NCBI GenBank assembly: GCA_017462265.1
Contig: JAFTRN010000057.1
Location: 33,694-97,693, forward strand
Source: Coprobacter sp.
GTDB lineage: Bacteria; Bacteroidota; Bacteroidia; Bacteroidales; UBA11471
Direction of reading: 5' to 3'
DNA: 64,000 bases
The notes under the pieces were generated by a model that saw only the letters and a program-made list of their open reading frames with translations, was not told where the DNA came from and did not search any database. Shown here in pieces: positions 33,108 to 42,204 of this stretch; the first letter of the stretch is position 1; each line of letters starts with the position of its first letter. The position numbers and the translations under genes are program-made.

Positions 33108-34241
33108 CTACAACTCTTTGACAAAAGCCACGCGGCGCTTGTGCTGATGGTGCTCGAAGTATTGCCACTGCTGCTGTACCCGCTCATTGGCCACCAGTTC
33201 GGGATTGGTCTCCACATATTTGAAACCCTCTTGTATAAATCCGGGCAGAATATCGTCGAAAAGCAACGCGTTGGCACCCAGCCCCTGATAATCGGGGTGA
33301 ATGGCCACGAGCAACAGGTCGGCCACGTCGTTACGCCCTTTGAGACCTCGCAAGAGATGACGGAAGCCGAAAGGGAACATTCGTCCGCCACTCTGTTGCA
33401 ACGCCCGGCTCATCGATGGCATGGCTATACCCACACCCACCACCTCGTCTTTGTCATTGACAATGACCGAGATTTGCGACAAGCGCACGATGGGAATATA
33501 CATCTTGAGGTAATGATCTATCTGCCGCGCGGTAAGCGGACAATAACCATAGAGGTCTTTGTAAGCAAGGTTTATAAGTTCGAAGAGTTGGCGGCCATAC
33601 TTGCGCGCCAAGTCGTTGATATTCTTGAAATCTTTCACTACACTGCGCAGACCAAACTTACGACGCACTATCTCGGCCACTCGTGCGTGCTTGGCCGACA
33701 TCTCGGCAGGTACCGTACAGAAGTACTCCACCCACTCGCAGTCTTGCACATAACCGCGACGAGCCATGTGCGCCGGATAGTAGGGGTAGTTATATATAGT
33801 AGCCATCGTACCGAGGCGGTCGAATCCCTCGACCAGCATACCCTCGGGGTCCATATCGGTAAATCCCAACGGTCCTGTCAGCGAGGTCATACCCCGCTCG
33901 GAAGCCCACGCCTCCACCGCGTCGAACAGCGCGTCGCTCACTGCCGCATCATCGATGAAATCGACAAATCCAAACCGCGCCTCCTTCTTGCCCGAAAGTT
34001 CATTCAACTTATGATTGATAATACCCGTAATACGGCCCACCGGTCGCTTACCATCGTAGGCCATATAATGCACGGCCTCGCAATGCTCGAACGCCGGATT
34101 TTTCTTCGGCGAGAACGTATCCAGCTCGTCCATCACAAGAGCAGGTACATAGTAAGGATTACCTTTATATAGGTCTATGGCAAACTGCACATATTTACGC
34201 AACGCGTTGCGACCTGTGAGCTGACGTATGGTGATATTCAT
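33108..34241 (-). CDS. GNAT-superfamily acetyltransferase-like protein
   Basis: The 377-residue protein has an N-terminal GNAT-like half and a C-terminal GNAT domain with the acetyl-CoA loop YQGLGANALL near residue 325. Conserved stretches include GPLGFTDMDPEGMLVEGFD and YCPLTARQIDHYLKMYIP, which I associate with an uncharacterised Bacteroidota family of about this length. The substrate is unknown. It has its own TACATTTG -7 element (34273-34280) and is divergent from pckA. Confidence 0.78.
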   Translation of the reverse strand: MNITIRQLTGRNALRKYVQFAIDLYKGNPYYVPALVMDELDTFSPKKNPAFEHCEAVHYMAYDGKRPVGRITGIINHKLNELSGKKEARFGFVDFIDDAAVSDALFDAVEAWASERGMTSLTGPLGFTDMDPEGMLVEGFDRLGTMATIYNYPYYPAHMARRGYVQDCEWVEYFCTVPAEMSAKHARVAEIVRRKFGLRSVVKDFKNINDLARKYGRQLFELINLAYKDLYGYCPLTARQIDHYLKMYIPIVRLSQISVIVNDKDEVVGVGIAMPSMSRALQQSGGRMFPFGFRHLLRGLKGRNDVADLLLVAIHPDYQGLGANALLFDDILPGFIQEGFKYVETNPELVANERVQQQWQYFEHHQHKRRVAFVKEL

Positions 34242-34272
34242 ATCTAAGATTTTACAGAAATAGGATTTTTTG

Positions 34273-34280
34273 CAAATGTA
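34273..34280 (-). promoter_or_regulatory. -7 promoter element for the GNAT-like gene
   Basis: Minus-strand TACATTTG matches TAnnTTTG, 32 bases before the start codon at 34241. The -33 box is not clear. Confidence 0.45.
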
Positions 34281-34460
34281 GTCAAAAAAAAGAGTTTATT
34301 CTGCAAGAAAGGTAAACAAAAAGACATTCGGTCTGTTTCCCGAAGTGAATATGCCCCCGTTTTGACAATCTTACTATGCAAAACGGGGCTTAAAAAATTA
34401 AAAAACCGGCTATTAGAGAAAATTTTCTTTAATGGGGTATTTTGGTATCAGAAAATGTAT

Positions 34461-34468
34461 TACCTTTG
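34461..34468 (+). promoter_or_regulatory. -7 promoter element for pckA
   Basis: TACCTTTG is an exact -7 match, preceded by TTTG at 34441-34444 with a short 16-base spacer. The resulting leader of about 100 bases is A/T-rich and shows no hairpin I can support. This and the GNAT promoter are all that the 34242-34573 gap appears to hold. Confidence 0.5.
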
Positions 34469-34573
34469 TAGTCGATTTAGAAGATGTTCGGAACTTTCTC
34501 GCGAAAGTCAGCGCAACTTTATACTAACGAAAGCAAATAAAATTTTCTATAGGTCAAATTAATTTTAATCGAA

Positions 34574-36178
34574 ATGACGAAGTTAGACTTAACTAAGTAT
34601 GGTATTGAAGGGGTAAAAGAGATCCTTCATAATCCTTCGTACGATGTACTCTTCGCAGAAGAGACACAACCCGGTCTTGAAGGCTTTGAAAAAGGTCAAG
34701 AAACCGAATTGGGGGCTGTAAACGTGATGACCGGTATCTACACCGGACGTTCGCCCAAAGACAAATTCCTCGTAATGGACGAAACCAGCAAAGACACCGT
34801 ATGGTGGACTTCTGACGCATACAAAAACGACAACAAACCCGTGAGCGAAGACACTTGGAAAGTGTTGAAAGACCTCGCCGCCAAAGAATTGTCGAACAAA
34901 AAATTGTACGTAGTCGATGGTTATTGCGGTGCCAACAAAGCCACTTGCCTCAAAGTACGTTTCATCATGGAAGTTGCTTGGCAAGCTCACTTTGTAACCA
35001 ATATGTTTATCCGTCCTTCAGCCGAAGAATTGGAGAACTTCGAACCCGACTTCATCGTGTACAACGCCTCGAAAGCCAAAGTTGAGAACTACAAAGAACT
35101 CGGCTTGAACTCTGAGACCGCCGTTGTATTCAACCTCACCACCAAAGAACAAGTAATACTCAACACCTGGTATGGCGGTGAAATGAAAAAAGGTATGTTC
35201 TCTATGATGAACTACTTCAACCCCTTGCGCGGTATTGCTTCGATGCACTGCTCGGCCAACACCGATATGGAAGAAAAGAGTTCGGCTATCTTCTTCGGTC
35301 TCTCAGGTACCGGTAAAACCACCCTCTCGACCGACCCGAAACGTAAACTCATCGGAGACGACGAGCACGGCTGGGACAACGAAGGTGTGTTCAACTACGA
35401 AGGCGGTTGCTACGCCAAGGTTATCAACCTCGATAAAGAAAGCGAACCCGACATCTACAACGCCATCAAACGCGACGCTCTGCTCGAAAACGTAACCGTT
35501 GCCGCCGACGGCACCATCGATTTCGCCGATAAGAGCGTGACCGAGAACACCCGTGTTTCGTATCCCATCAACCACATCGAAAACATCGTAAAACCCGTTT
35601 CTAAAGGTCCTCACGCACAACAAGTAATCTTCTTGTCGGCCGATGCCTTCGGTGTATTGCCTCCCGTTTCTATCCTCACCCCCGAACAGGCTCAATACTA
35701 CTTCCTCTCGGGCTTCACCGCCAAATTGGCCGGTACCGAGCGCGGTATCACCGAGCCTACCCCCACTTTCTCGGCTTGCTTCGGCGCAGCATTCTTGTCG
35801 TTGCACCCCACCAAATATGCCGAGGAACTCGTGAAGAAGATGGAAATGACCGGAGCTAAAGCATACCTCGTAAACACCGGCTGGAATGGTACCGGAAAAC
35901 GTATCTCTATACGCGATACCCGTGGTATCATCGACGCTATCCTCGACGGTTCTATCGAGAAAGCTCCTACCAAAAAAATCCCCTACTTCGACTTCACCGT
36001 ACCCACCGAACTCCCCGGTGTTGATCCCAAAATCCTCGACCCGCGCGACACCTACGCTACTGCCGAGGAGTGGAACACCAAAGCCGAAGACCTCGCTGCC
36101 CGTTTCATCAAGAACTTCGACAAGTTCACCGGAAACGAAGCCGGTAAGGCCCTCGTTGTAGCAGGTCCCAAACTCTAA
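34574..36178 (+). CDS. pckA: Phosphoenolpyruvate carboxykinase (ATP)
   Basis: The 534-residue enzyme interconverts oxaloacetate + ATP and PEP + CO2 + ADP. The kinase P-loop [11 protein letters not shown] (near residue 242), the preceding Mg/Mn site region, GDDEHGWDN and the substrate-binding RSPKDKF are all present. In succinate-producing Bacteroidales it works mainly in the CO2-fixing direction, making oxaloacetate for the fumarate reductase branch encoded at 51.9-55.4 kb. The codon use is very regular (GAA/AAA/ACC), as expected of a highly expressed gene. It has its own promoter and terminator. Confidence 0.97.
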   Translation: MTKLDLTKYGIEGVKEILHNPSYDVLFAEETQPGLEGFEKGQETELGAVNVMTGIYTGRSPKDKFLVMDETSKDTVWWTSDAYKNDNKPVSEDTWKVLKDLAAKELSNKKLYVVDGYCGANKATCLKVRFIMEVAWQAHFVTNMFIRPSAEELENFEPDFIVYNASKAKVENYKELGLNSETAVVFNLTTKEQVILNTWYGGEMKKGMFSMMNYFNPLRGIASMHCSANTDMEEKSSAIFFGLSGTGKTTLSTDPKRKLIGDDEHGWDNEGVFNYEGGCYAKVINLDKESEPDIYNAIKRDALLENVTVAADGTIDFADKSVTENTRVSYPINHIENIVKPVSKGPHAQQVIFLSADAFGVLPPVSILTPEQAQYYFLSGFTAKLAGTERGITEPTPTFSACFGAAFLSLHPTKYAEELVKKMEMTGAKAYLVNTGWNGTGKRISIRDTRGIIDAILDGSIEKAPTKKIPYFDFTVPTELPGVDPKILDPRDTYATAEEWNTKAEDLAARFIKNFDKFTGNEAGKALVVAGPKL

Positions 36179-36197
36179 TACAAGACCTCATCATACC

Positions 36198-36227
36198 ACA
36201 AAAGGGCGCGACATCGTGCCCTTTTGT
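36198..36227 (+). terminator. Terminator after pckA
   Basis: The stem ACAAAAGGGC/GCCCTTTTGT (10 bp, 10-base loop) is followed by TTTTTT, 20 bases past the pckA stop codon. Confidence 0.9.
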
Positions 36228-36291
36228 TTTTTCCAAGTGTTTTTAACCATTCATCACACAACCTCGCCGGTCGAAAAAATGTTATATCTAA

Positions 36292-37593
<1,302 letters not shown>

Positions 37594-37595
37594 AT

Positions 37596-38183
37596 CTATT
37601 TATTCTCGTCGCCACGCATACTATATTCGCACCCGCAATAGGTCTGATTATAAAACGCATACTCGGCAATCAATTCACGACGGCGCTCCTGCAATCCGCC
37701 TCGGCGCCAATTCTGCTCCCAGAATATCACGTCGGGCACATCGGCCACCGCCGACCGCCCCGCCTCATTTATTTGGTCGAGCACTTTCCAGCGCGACGAC
37801 GCCAACGTGGTGGTTATTACCCCATATCCGTGCGTGGCGGCATATAGAGCTGTCGCCCGCAGACGCACGACAAAACAGCGTAAGCAACGTGCGCCGCGCT
37901 CAGGCTCATGTTCCAGGCCCCGTATGTCACCAAGCCATCTCTCATGCTCATAGTCGGCATCGATCACCTCCAATCCCAGCAACGTGGCATGGCGCACACA
38001 CTCCGATTTACGACGTTGATACTCCTCCTCGGGATAAATATTAGGATTATAAAAATAGAGCGTGGGGCGCACTCCGTTATCGAGTAAGCACTCCACAATG
38101 GCCGACGAGCAAGGCGCGCAACAACAATGCAACAACACCCTATCGGCCCCACCCGGCACCTCTAAATTCACTCTTGGTTTCAT
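37596..38183 (-). CDS. queH: Epoxyqueuosine reductase QueH
   Basis: The 195-residue protein belongs to the DUF208/QueH family, which performs the last step of queuosine synthesis in tRNA in organisms lacking QueG. The iron-sulphur and metal cysteines are visible: CCCAPC at 20-25, CLRC near 101-104 and YCGC near 182. The lysine-rich C-terminus is short. It is encoded immediately downstream (on the minus strand) of tRNA-Arg, although queuosine targets GUN-anticodon tRNAs. Confidence 0.92.
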   Translation of the reverse strand: MKPRVNLEVPGGADRVLLHCCCAPCSSAIVECLLDNGVRPTLYFYNPNIYPEEEYQRRKSECVRHATLLGLEVIDADYEHERWLGDIRGLEHEPERGARCLRCFVVRLRATALYAATHGYGVITTTLASSRWKVLDQINEAGRSAVADVPDVIFWEQNWRRGGLQERRRELIAEYAFYNQTYCGCEYSMRGDENK

Positions 38184-38224
38184 ACATTTAAATAAAAAAG
38201 GAGAAAGCCACCTTCCTCCATTCG

Positions 38225-38296
38225 TAGCCCCGAGGGGAATCGAACCCCTATTTAAAGTTTAGGAAACTTTCGTTCTATCCGTTGAACTACAAGGCC
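38225..38296 (-). tRNA. tRNA-Arg (anticodon CCT)
   Basis: The 72-base minus-strand gene has acceptor GGCCTTG/CGGGGCT (with three G-T pairs), anticodon stem AAAGT/ACTTT around TTCCTAA (anticodon CCT) and T arm AGGGG/CCCCT. CCA is not encoded. Confidence 0.93.
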
Positions 38297-38333
38297 TCAC
38301 CCGCGTCCATACGACGCAAGACTATTTCGAGCA

Positions 38334-38365
38334 CAAAATTACAATTTTTGAGCTATTTGTGCAAA
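38334..38365 (-). promoter_or_regulatory. Promoter for tRNA-Arg
   Basis: Minus strand TTTG (38362-38365), 20 bases, TAATTTTG (38334-38341): both boxes match the Bacteroidota consensus. Confidence 0.65.
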
Positions 38366-38411
38366 TACTTCTTTCGAAAGGTACAGAAAACACATTTCCG
38401 TCCACCGGCCA

Positions 38412-39137
38412 TCACTCAAAAAGCGTATGCATGATTTCGAGCGAGCGTATCTCGGGAAAACCCGCATTGTGCAATCGATAATAGGTCATGATATGCTCGA
38501 GAATACGTCGCCGCTCATCACGCGAAAAGCGAAACCTGTGCATATTCTGAGTATTCATACGCATCAAAAGCGCGAAAAAAGCCGCCTCCTGCGGATACAG
38601 CACATGCGAATGTGTAGGAATAGAAGCCGAGAACACACCCTCTTGCATATCAAAAAATCCATTCTCCACATAACTGTCGATATTGGGCAGGAAGCCGAGA
38701 AAACCCGACAAGCGTAACAAAAACCACAAATGGAAATTGGCCTTTCCCTCCTCCAATATATCAAACAGTTGTATCGATCTACACAAAAAATCGAAAAAAA
38801 GCGGATTCGACTCAGGCTCGCGAAAGAGGCGTGAAAGAATCTCGGCCAGGAACAGCACCACGGCATTTTTCACCGGATCGTAGTGCAGATGTTGCCACAC
38901 CTCTACCTGTCGCACATCTTTTATACGGAATATATCCTGTCCCGCCGAACGCTCCGAGTCTATCTCCAAAAAAGAAAAGGGGCGAAACAGCGGTCGCAAC
39001 ATACGGGAACGACGCCCCTGAGACAGTGGCAACAAATAAGCCACCCTCCCAAATCGTTCGGTATAAACCTGCACTATCGACATCTTATCGCTATACGCGA
39101 CAGTATGCAATACAATGCCCCGTGTACGTTCCAACAT
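38412..39137 (-). CDS. recO: DNA repair protein RecO
   Basis: The 241-residue protein has the RecO N-terminal OB fold (GIVLHTVAYSDKMSIVQVYTE, GRVAYLLP) and the helical C-terminal domain. RecO anneals single strands and loads RecA with RecR at gaps. The zinc-finger cysteines found in some RecO proteins are reduced here, as is common in Bacteroidota. It lies upstream of tRNA-Arg on the same strand. Confidence 0.93.
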   Translation of the reverse strand: MLERTRGIVLHTVAYSDKMSIVQVYTERFGRVAYLLPLSQGRRSRMLRPLFRPFSFLEIDSERSAGQDIFRIKDVRQVEVWQHLHYDPVKNAVVLFLAEILSRLFREPESNPLFFDFLCRSIQLFDILEEGKANFHLWFLLRLSGFLGFLPNIDSYVENGFFDMQEGVFSASIPTHSHVLYPQEAAFFALLMRMNTQNMHRFRFSRDERRRILEHIMTYYRLHNAGFPEIRSLEIMHTLFE

Positions 39138-39219
39138 ATTATTTCCGTCAGTTTTTCAAGTTTTTCATGCTACAAAAGTGGCATAAATAACGGAGAATGA
39201 CAATTTTTTTCAGAAATAT

Positions 39220-39250
39220 TTTGCCAATTCAAAAAACAGCTCTATATTTG
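39220..39250 (+). promoter_or_regulatory. Promoter for the tRNA-Glu/rpsT/tRNA-Glu cluster
   Basis: TTTG (39220-39223), 19 bases and TATATTTG (39243-39250) form a complete promoter 52 bases before the first tRNA-Glu. No other promoter is evident before rpsT, so the three genes are probably one transcript. Confidence 0.8.
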
Positions 39251-39302
39251 CACTCGCATTTTCGGACGCCCTCTTTCATTCATTGATAATCGGTTACGAA
39301 AC

Positions 39303-39377
39303 GGCCCATTCGTCTATCGGTTAGGACGCAAGATTTTCATTCTTGAAAGAGGGGTTCGATTCCCCTATGGGCTACCA
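39303..39377 (+). tRNA. tRNA-Glu (anticodon TTC), copy 1
   Basis: 75 bases including encoded CCA: acceptor GGCCCAT/ATGGGCT, anticodon stem CAAGA/TCTTG around TTTTCAT (anticodon TTC) and T arm AGGGG/CCCCT. It is identical over its whole length to copy 2 at 39713. Confidence 0.96.
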
Positions 39378-39416
39378 ACAAAGAACAAATAAAAAAACTA
39401 AAAGGAGATTATTTGA

Positions 39417-39668
39417 ATGGCAAATCATCAATCATCCATCAAAAGAATCAGACAAACGCAAACCAGAAACTTGCACAACAGATATTATGCAAAAACCACT
39501 CGTAACGCCGTACGCAAATTACGCGCTATGACCGTTAAAGACGACGCTGTCGCATTGTATCGCCAAGTATCTGCCATGCTCGACAAGTTGGCTAAACGTA
39601 ACGTTATACACAAAAACAAAGCCAACAACTTGAAATCGAAATTGGCTTTGCACGTCAACAAACTCTAA
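39417..39668 (+). CDS. rpsT: 30S ribosomal protein S20
   Basis: The 83-residue, strongly basic helical protein fits S20 (start [16 protein letters not shown], end [12 protein letters not shown]). S20 binds 16S rRNA early in 30S assembly. It lies only 39 bases after the first tRNA-Glu and 44 bases before the second identical one, without a promoter of its own, so its mRNA is probably released by tRNA processing from a common transcript. Confidence 0.95.
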   Translation: MANHQSSIKRIRQTQTRNLHNRYYAKTTRNAVRKLRAMTVKDDAVALYRQVSAMLDKLAKRNVIHKNKANNLKSKLALHVNKL

Positions 39669-39712
39669 TACGACAACACGATTGTCGCCGTCGCTCATGT
39701 AGCGACAACGAT

Positions 39713-39787
39713 GGCCCATTCGTCTATCGGTTAGGACGCAAGATTTTCATTCTTGAAAGAGGGGTTCGATTCCCCTATGGGCTACCA
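39713..39787 (+). tRNA. tRNA-Glu (anticodon TTC), copy 2
   Basis: Identical in all 75 bases, including the encoded CCA, to copy 1 at 39303-39377. The flanks differ, so the duplicated unit is the tRNA alone. A terminator begins at its last base. Confidence 0.96.
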
Positions 39788-39817
39788 AGCGTTGAGTAAA
39801 AAACACTCAACGCTTTT
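39787..39817 (+). terminator. Terminator of the tRNA-Glu/rpsT cluster
   Basis: The stem AAGCGTTGAGT/ACTCAACGCTT (11 bp, 7-base loop) is followed by TT and T-rich sequence, starting directly at the 3' end of tRNA-Glu copy 2. Confidence 0.88.
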
Positions 39818-40033
39818 GCTGTTTATAGCTATCGTACTTTTCTTTTTTCAAAAGGCTCCTCCCCCAAAAAAGACTACTCTGCAATTACATTGTGTAGTCA
39901 AACATTGCGATTATCACCTCATTTTCGCCCAATGAATTGCCACACTCCGAAAAAAATCTCAAAAAGTATCAAAAAACACACAAATTATCCGCACAAAAGC
40001 GCAGCAAAATTTCCCAAAACGAAGTTTTTTCGC

Positions 40034-40041
40034 TATCTTTG
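40034..40041 (+). promoter_or_regulatory. -7 promoter element for gyrB
   Basis: TATCTTTG matches TAnnTTTG, about 90 bases before the gyrB start codon; the -33 TTTG is not evident. The gap from 39818 to here is A/T-rich and otherwise featureless to me. Confidence 0.5.
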
Positions 40042-40071
40042 TCGTGAGGTTTTACCCCTAAAACAATTCTG

Positions 40072-40086
40072 CGCAACCACATTGCG
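40072..40086 (+). promoter_or_regulatory. Small hairpin in the gyrB leader
   Basis: CGCAA-CCACA-TTGCG forms a 5-bp stem 45 bases before the start codon in the transcribed leader. A related string GCAATTACATTG occurs at 39881. Any regulatory role is speculation. Confidence 0.3.
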
Positions 40087-40130
40087 TAATTGCGAAACAC
40101 TTTTCACGTAAGAAATTAACAAACACGTAT

Positions 40131-42098
40131 ATGTCTGAAGAACTCAACACACAAAACACCGGTTATTCCGCCGACAGCATTCAAGTGCTCGAGGGTTTGG
40201 AGGCCGTGCGTAAACGTCCTGCCATGTACATAGGCGACATCAGCGTCAAAGGATTGCACCATTTGGTATATGAGGTGGTGGACAACTCTATCGATGAAGC
40301 ACTGGCAGGCTATTGCAACCACATCGAAGTATCCATCAACGAAGACAACTCCATAACCGTCGTAGATAACGGTCGCGGTATCCCGGTAGATATGCACGAA
40401 AAAGAGCACAAATCGGCGCTCGAGGTAGTACTTACCGTGTTGCACGCAGGTGGTAAGTTCGACAAAGGCTCATACAAGGTATCGGGCGGTCTGCATGGTG
40501 TGGGTGTATCGTGTGTGAACGCATTATCGACCTATCTGCGTGCCGAGGTGCGTCGCCAAGGCCACATCTATATGCAAGAATACTCTTGTGGCAAACCTCT
40601 TCACGACGTAGAGATTATCGGCGATACCGATGAGACCGGCACATCGGTCACTTTCAAGCCCGATGGCAGTATCTTTACCGATACGGTATATCAATACGAG
40701 ATATTGCAAAATCGTCTGCGTGAACTCGCCTACCTCAACAAGGGCATCACCATCTCGTTTACCGATCGTCGCGAGAAAAGAGAAGACGGCTCATTCCGTA
40801 GCGAAATATTCCACTCCGACGATGGCGTGAAAGAGTTCGTACGCTTTCTCAACCAAGCCAACACATCGCTCATAAACGATGTAATATATCTCAACACCGA
40901 GAAAAACGGCATACCCATCGAGTGTGCCATCATGTACAACACCGGCTATCGCGAAAACCTGCACTCTTATGTGAACAATATCAACACCATCGAGGGTGGT
41001 ACGCATGAGGCCGGATTCCGCACCGCACTCACCCGCGTGCTGAAAAAATATGCCGAGGAGACTTGTGGCAAAGCCATCGAAAAAGCCAAAGTGGAAATTT
41101 CGGGCGAGGACTTCAGAGAAGGTCTTATCGCTGTCATATCGGTAAAAGTAGCTGAGCCTCAATTTGAGGGACAGACCAAAACGAAACTCGGGAACAACGA
41201 GGTAAGCGGCGCCGTGAACCAAGCCGTGGGTGAAGCCCTCACTTTCTACCTCGAGGAGCATCCCAAAGAAGCCAAAGTCATCGTAGATAAAGTGATACTG
41301 GCCGCAACAGCCCGTATCGCCGCCCGCAAAGCCCGCGAATCGGTTCAACGCAAGAGCCCCCTGGGTGGTGGCACATTGCCCGGAAAACTCGCAGACTGCT
41401 CGTCGCGCAACCCCGAAGAATGTGAGATATTCCTCGTCGAGGGTGACTCGGCAGGTGGTACCGCCAAGCAGGGTCGCAGCCGTCTCACACAAGCCATTCT
41501 GCCATTGAGAGGTAAAATTCTCAACGTAGAAAAAGCCATGTGGCACAAGGCTTTCGAGAGCGACGAAGTAAACAACATTATCGAGGCGCTCGGCGTGCAA
41601 TTCGGTGTCGATAGCGAGGACGACAGTAAAAAAGCCAACATCAGCAAGCTACGCTATCACAAGATTATCATCATGACCGATGCCGACGTCGATGGCAGCC
41701 ATATCGACACCCTCATCATGACACTCTTCTACCGCTATATGCCCGAGATAATCGAGGCCGGACACCTGTACATCGCCAACCCACCGCTGTACCTCTGCTC
41801 CAAAGGAAACGTGAAAGAATATTGCTATACCGACGAAGCCCGTCAGGAATTTATACAGAAATATGGCGACGGCAACGAGGCGGGCATACATACCCAACGC
41901 TACAAAGGTCTTGGTGAAATGAACTCGGAACAGCTGTGGGAGACCACCATGAATCCCGAAACCCGCATACTGAAACAGGTGACTATCAACGACGCCACAA
42001 ACGTAGATTACACCTTCTCGATGTTGATGGGCGAAGACGTAGGTCCGCGTAGGGAATTTATCGAACAAAACGCTACTTACGCCAACGTTGACGCATAA
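40131..42098 (+). CDS. gyrB: DNA gyrase subunit B
   Basis: The 655-residue subunit has the GHKL ATPase (EVVDNSIDEALAG, DNGRGIPV, GGLHGVGVSCVNALS), the transducer domain and the TOPRIM domain (EGDSAGGTAKQGR, DADVDGSHI), ending with the conserved YKGLGEMNSEQLWET and IEQNA regions. With GyrA it introduces negative supercoils. gyrA is not in the window. It leads a run of DNA/RNA-processing genes: rnr and parE (the related topoisomerase IV subunit) follow, but a terminator stands directly after gyrB. Confidence 0.97.
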   Translation: MSEELNTQNTGYSADSIQVLEGLEAVRKRPAMYIGDISVKGLHHLVYEVVDNSIDEALAGYCNHIEVSINEDNSITVVDNGRGIPVDMHEKEHKSALEVVLTVLHAGGKFDKGSYKVSGGLHGVGVSCVNALSTYLRAEVRRQGHIYMQEYSCGKPLHDVEIIGDTDETGTSVTFKPDGSIFTDTVYQYEILQNRLRELAYLNKGITISFTDRREKREDGSFRSEIFHSDDGVKEFVRFLNQANTSLINDVIYLNTEKNGIPIECAIMYNTGYRENLHSYVNNINTIEGGTHEAGFRTALTRVLKKYAEETCGKAIEKAKVEISGEDFREGLIAVISVKVAEPQFEGQTKTKLGNNEVSGAVNQAVGEALTFYLEEHPKEAKVIVDKVILAATARIAARKARESVQRKSPLGGGTLPGKLADCSSRNPEECEIFLVEGDSAGGTAKQGRSRLTQAILPLRGKILNVEKAMWHKAFESDEVNNIIEALGVQFGVDSEDDSKKANISKLRYHKIIIMTDADVDGSHIDTLIMTLFYRYMPEIIEAGHLYIANPPLYLCSKGNVKEYCYTDEARQEFIQKYGDGNEAGIHTQRYKGLGEMNSEQLWETTMNPETRILKQVTINDATNVDYTFSMLMGEDVGPRREFIEQNATYANVDA

Positions 42099-42141
42099 TC
42101 CGAGCGACCACTATCACCTCATCGTTATATGCTGAGACAAC

Positions 42142-42176
42142 AATAAGCCCGGTCACACCCGTCGATCGGGCTTATT
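42142..42176 (+). terminator. Terminator after gyrB
   Basis: The stem AATAAGCCCG/CGGGCTTATT (10 bp, 15-base loop) lies 43 bases past the stop codon, before rnr. Confidence 0.8.
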
Positions 42177-42204
42177 TCAAAAATAGATAAAAAATTACAC
42201 TTCT

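Noticed and set aside
40791..41600. 269-codon frame antisense to gyrB
   Set aside because: It is a shadow of gyrB, without ribosome-binding context or recognisable domain.
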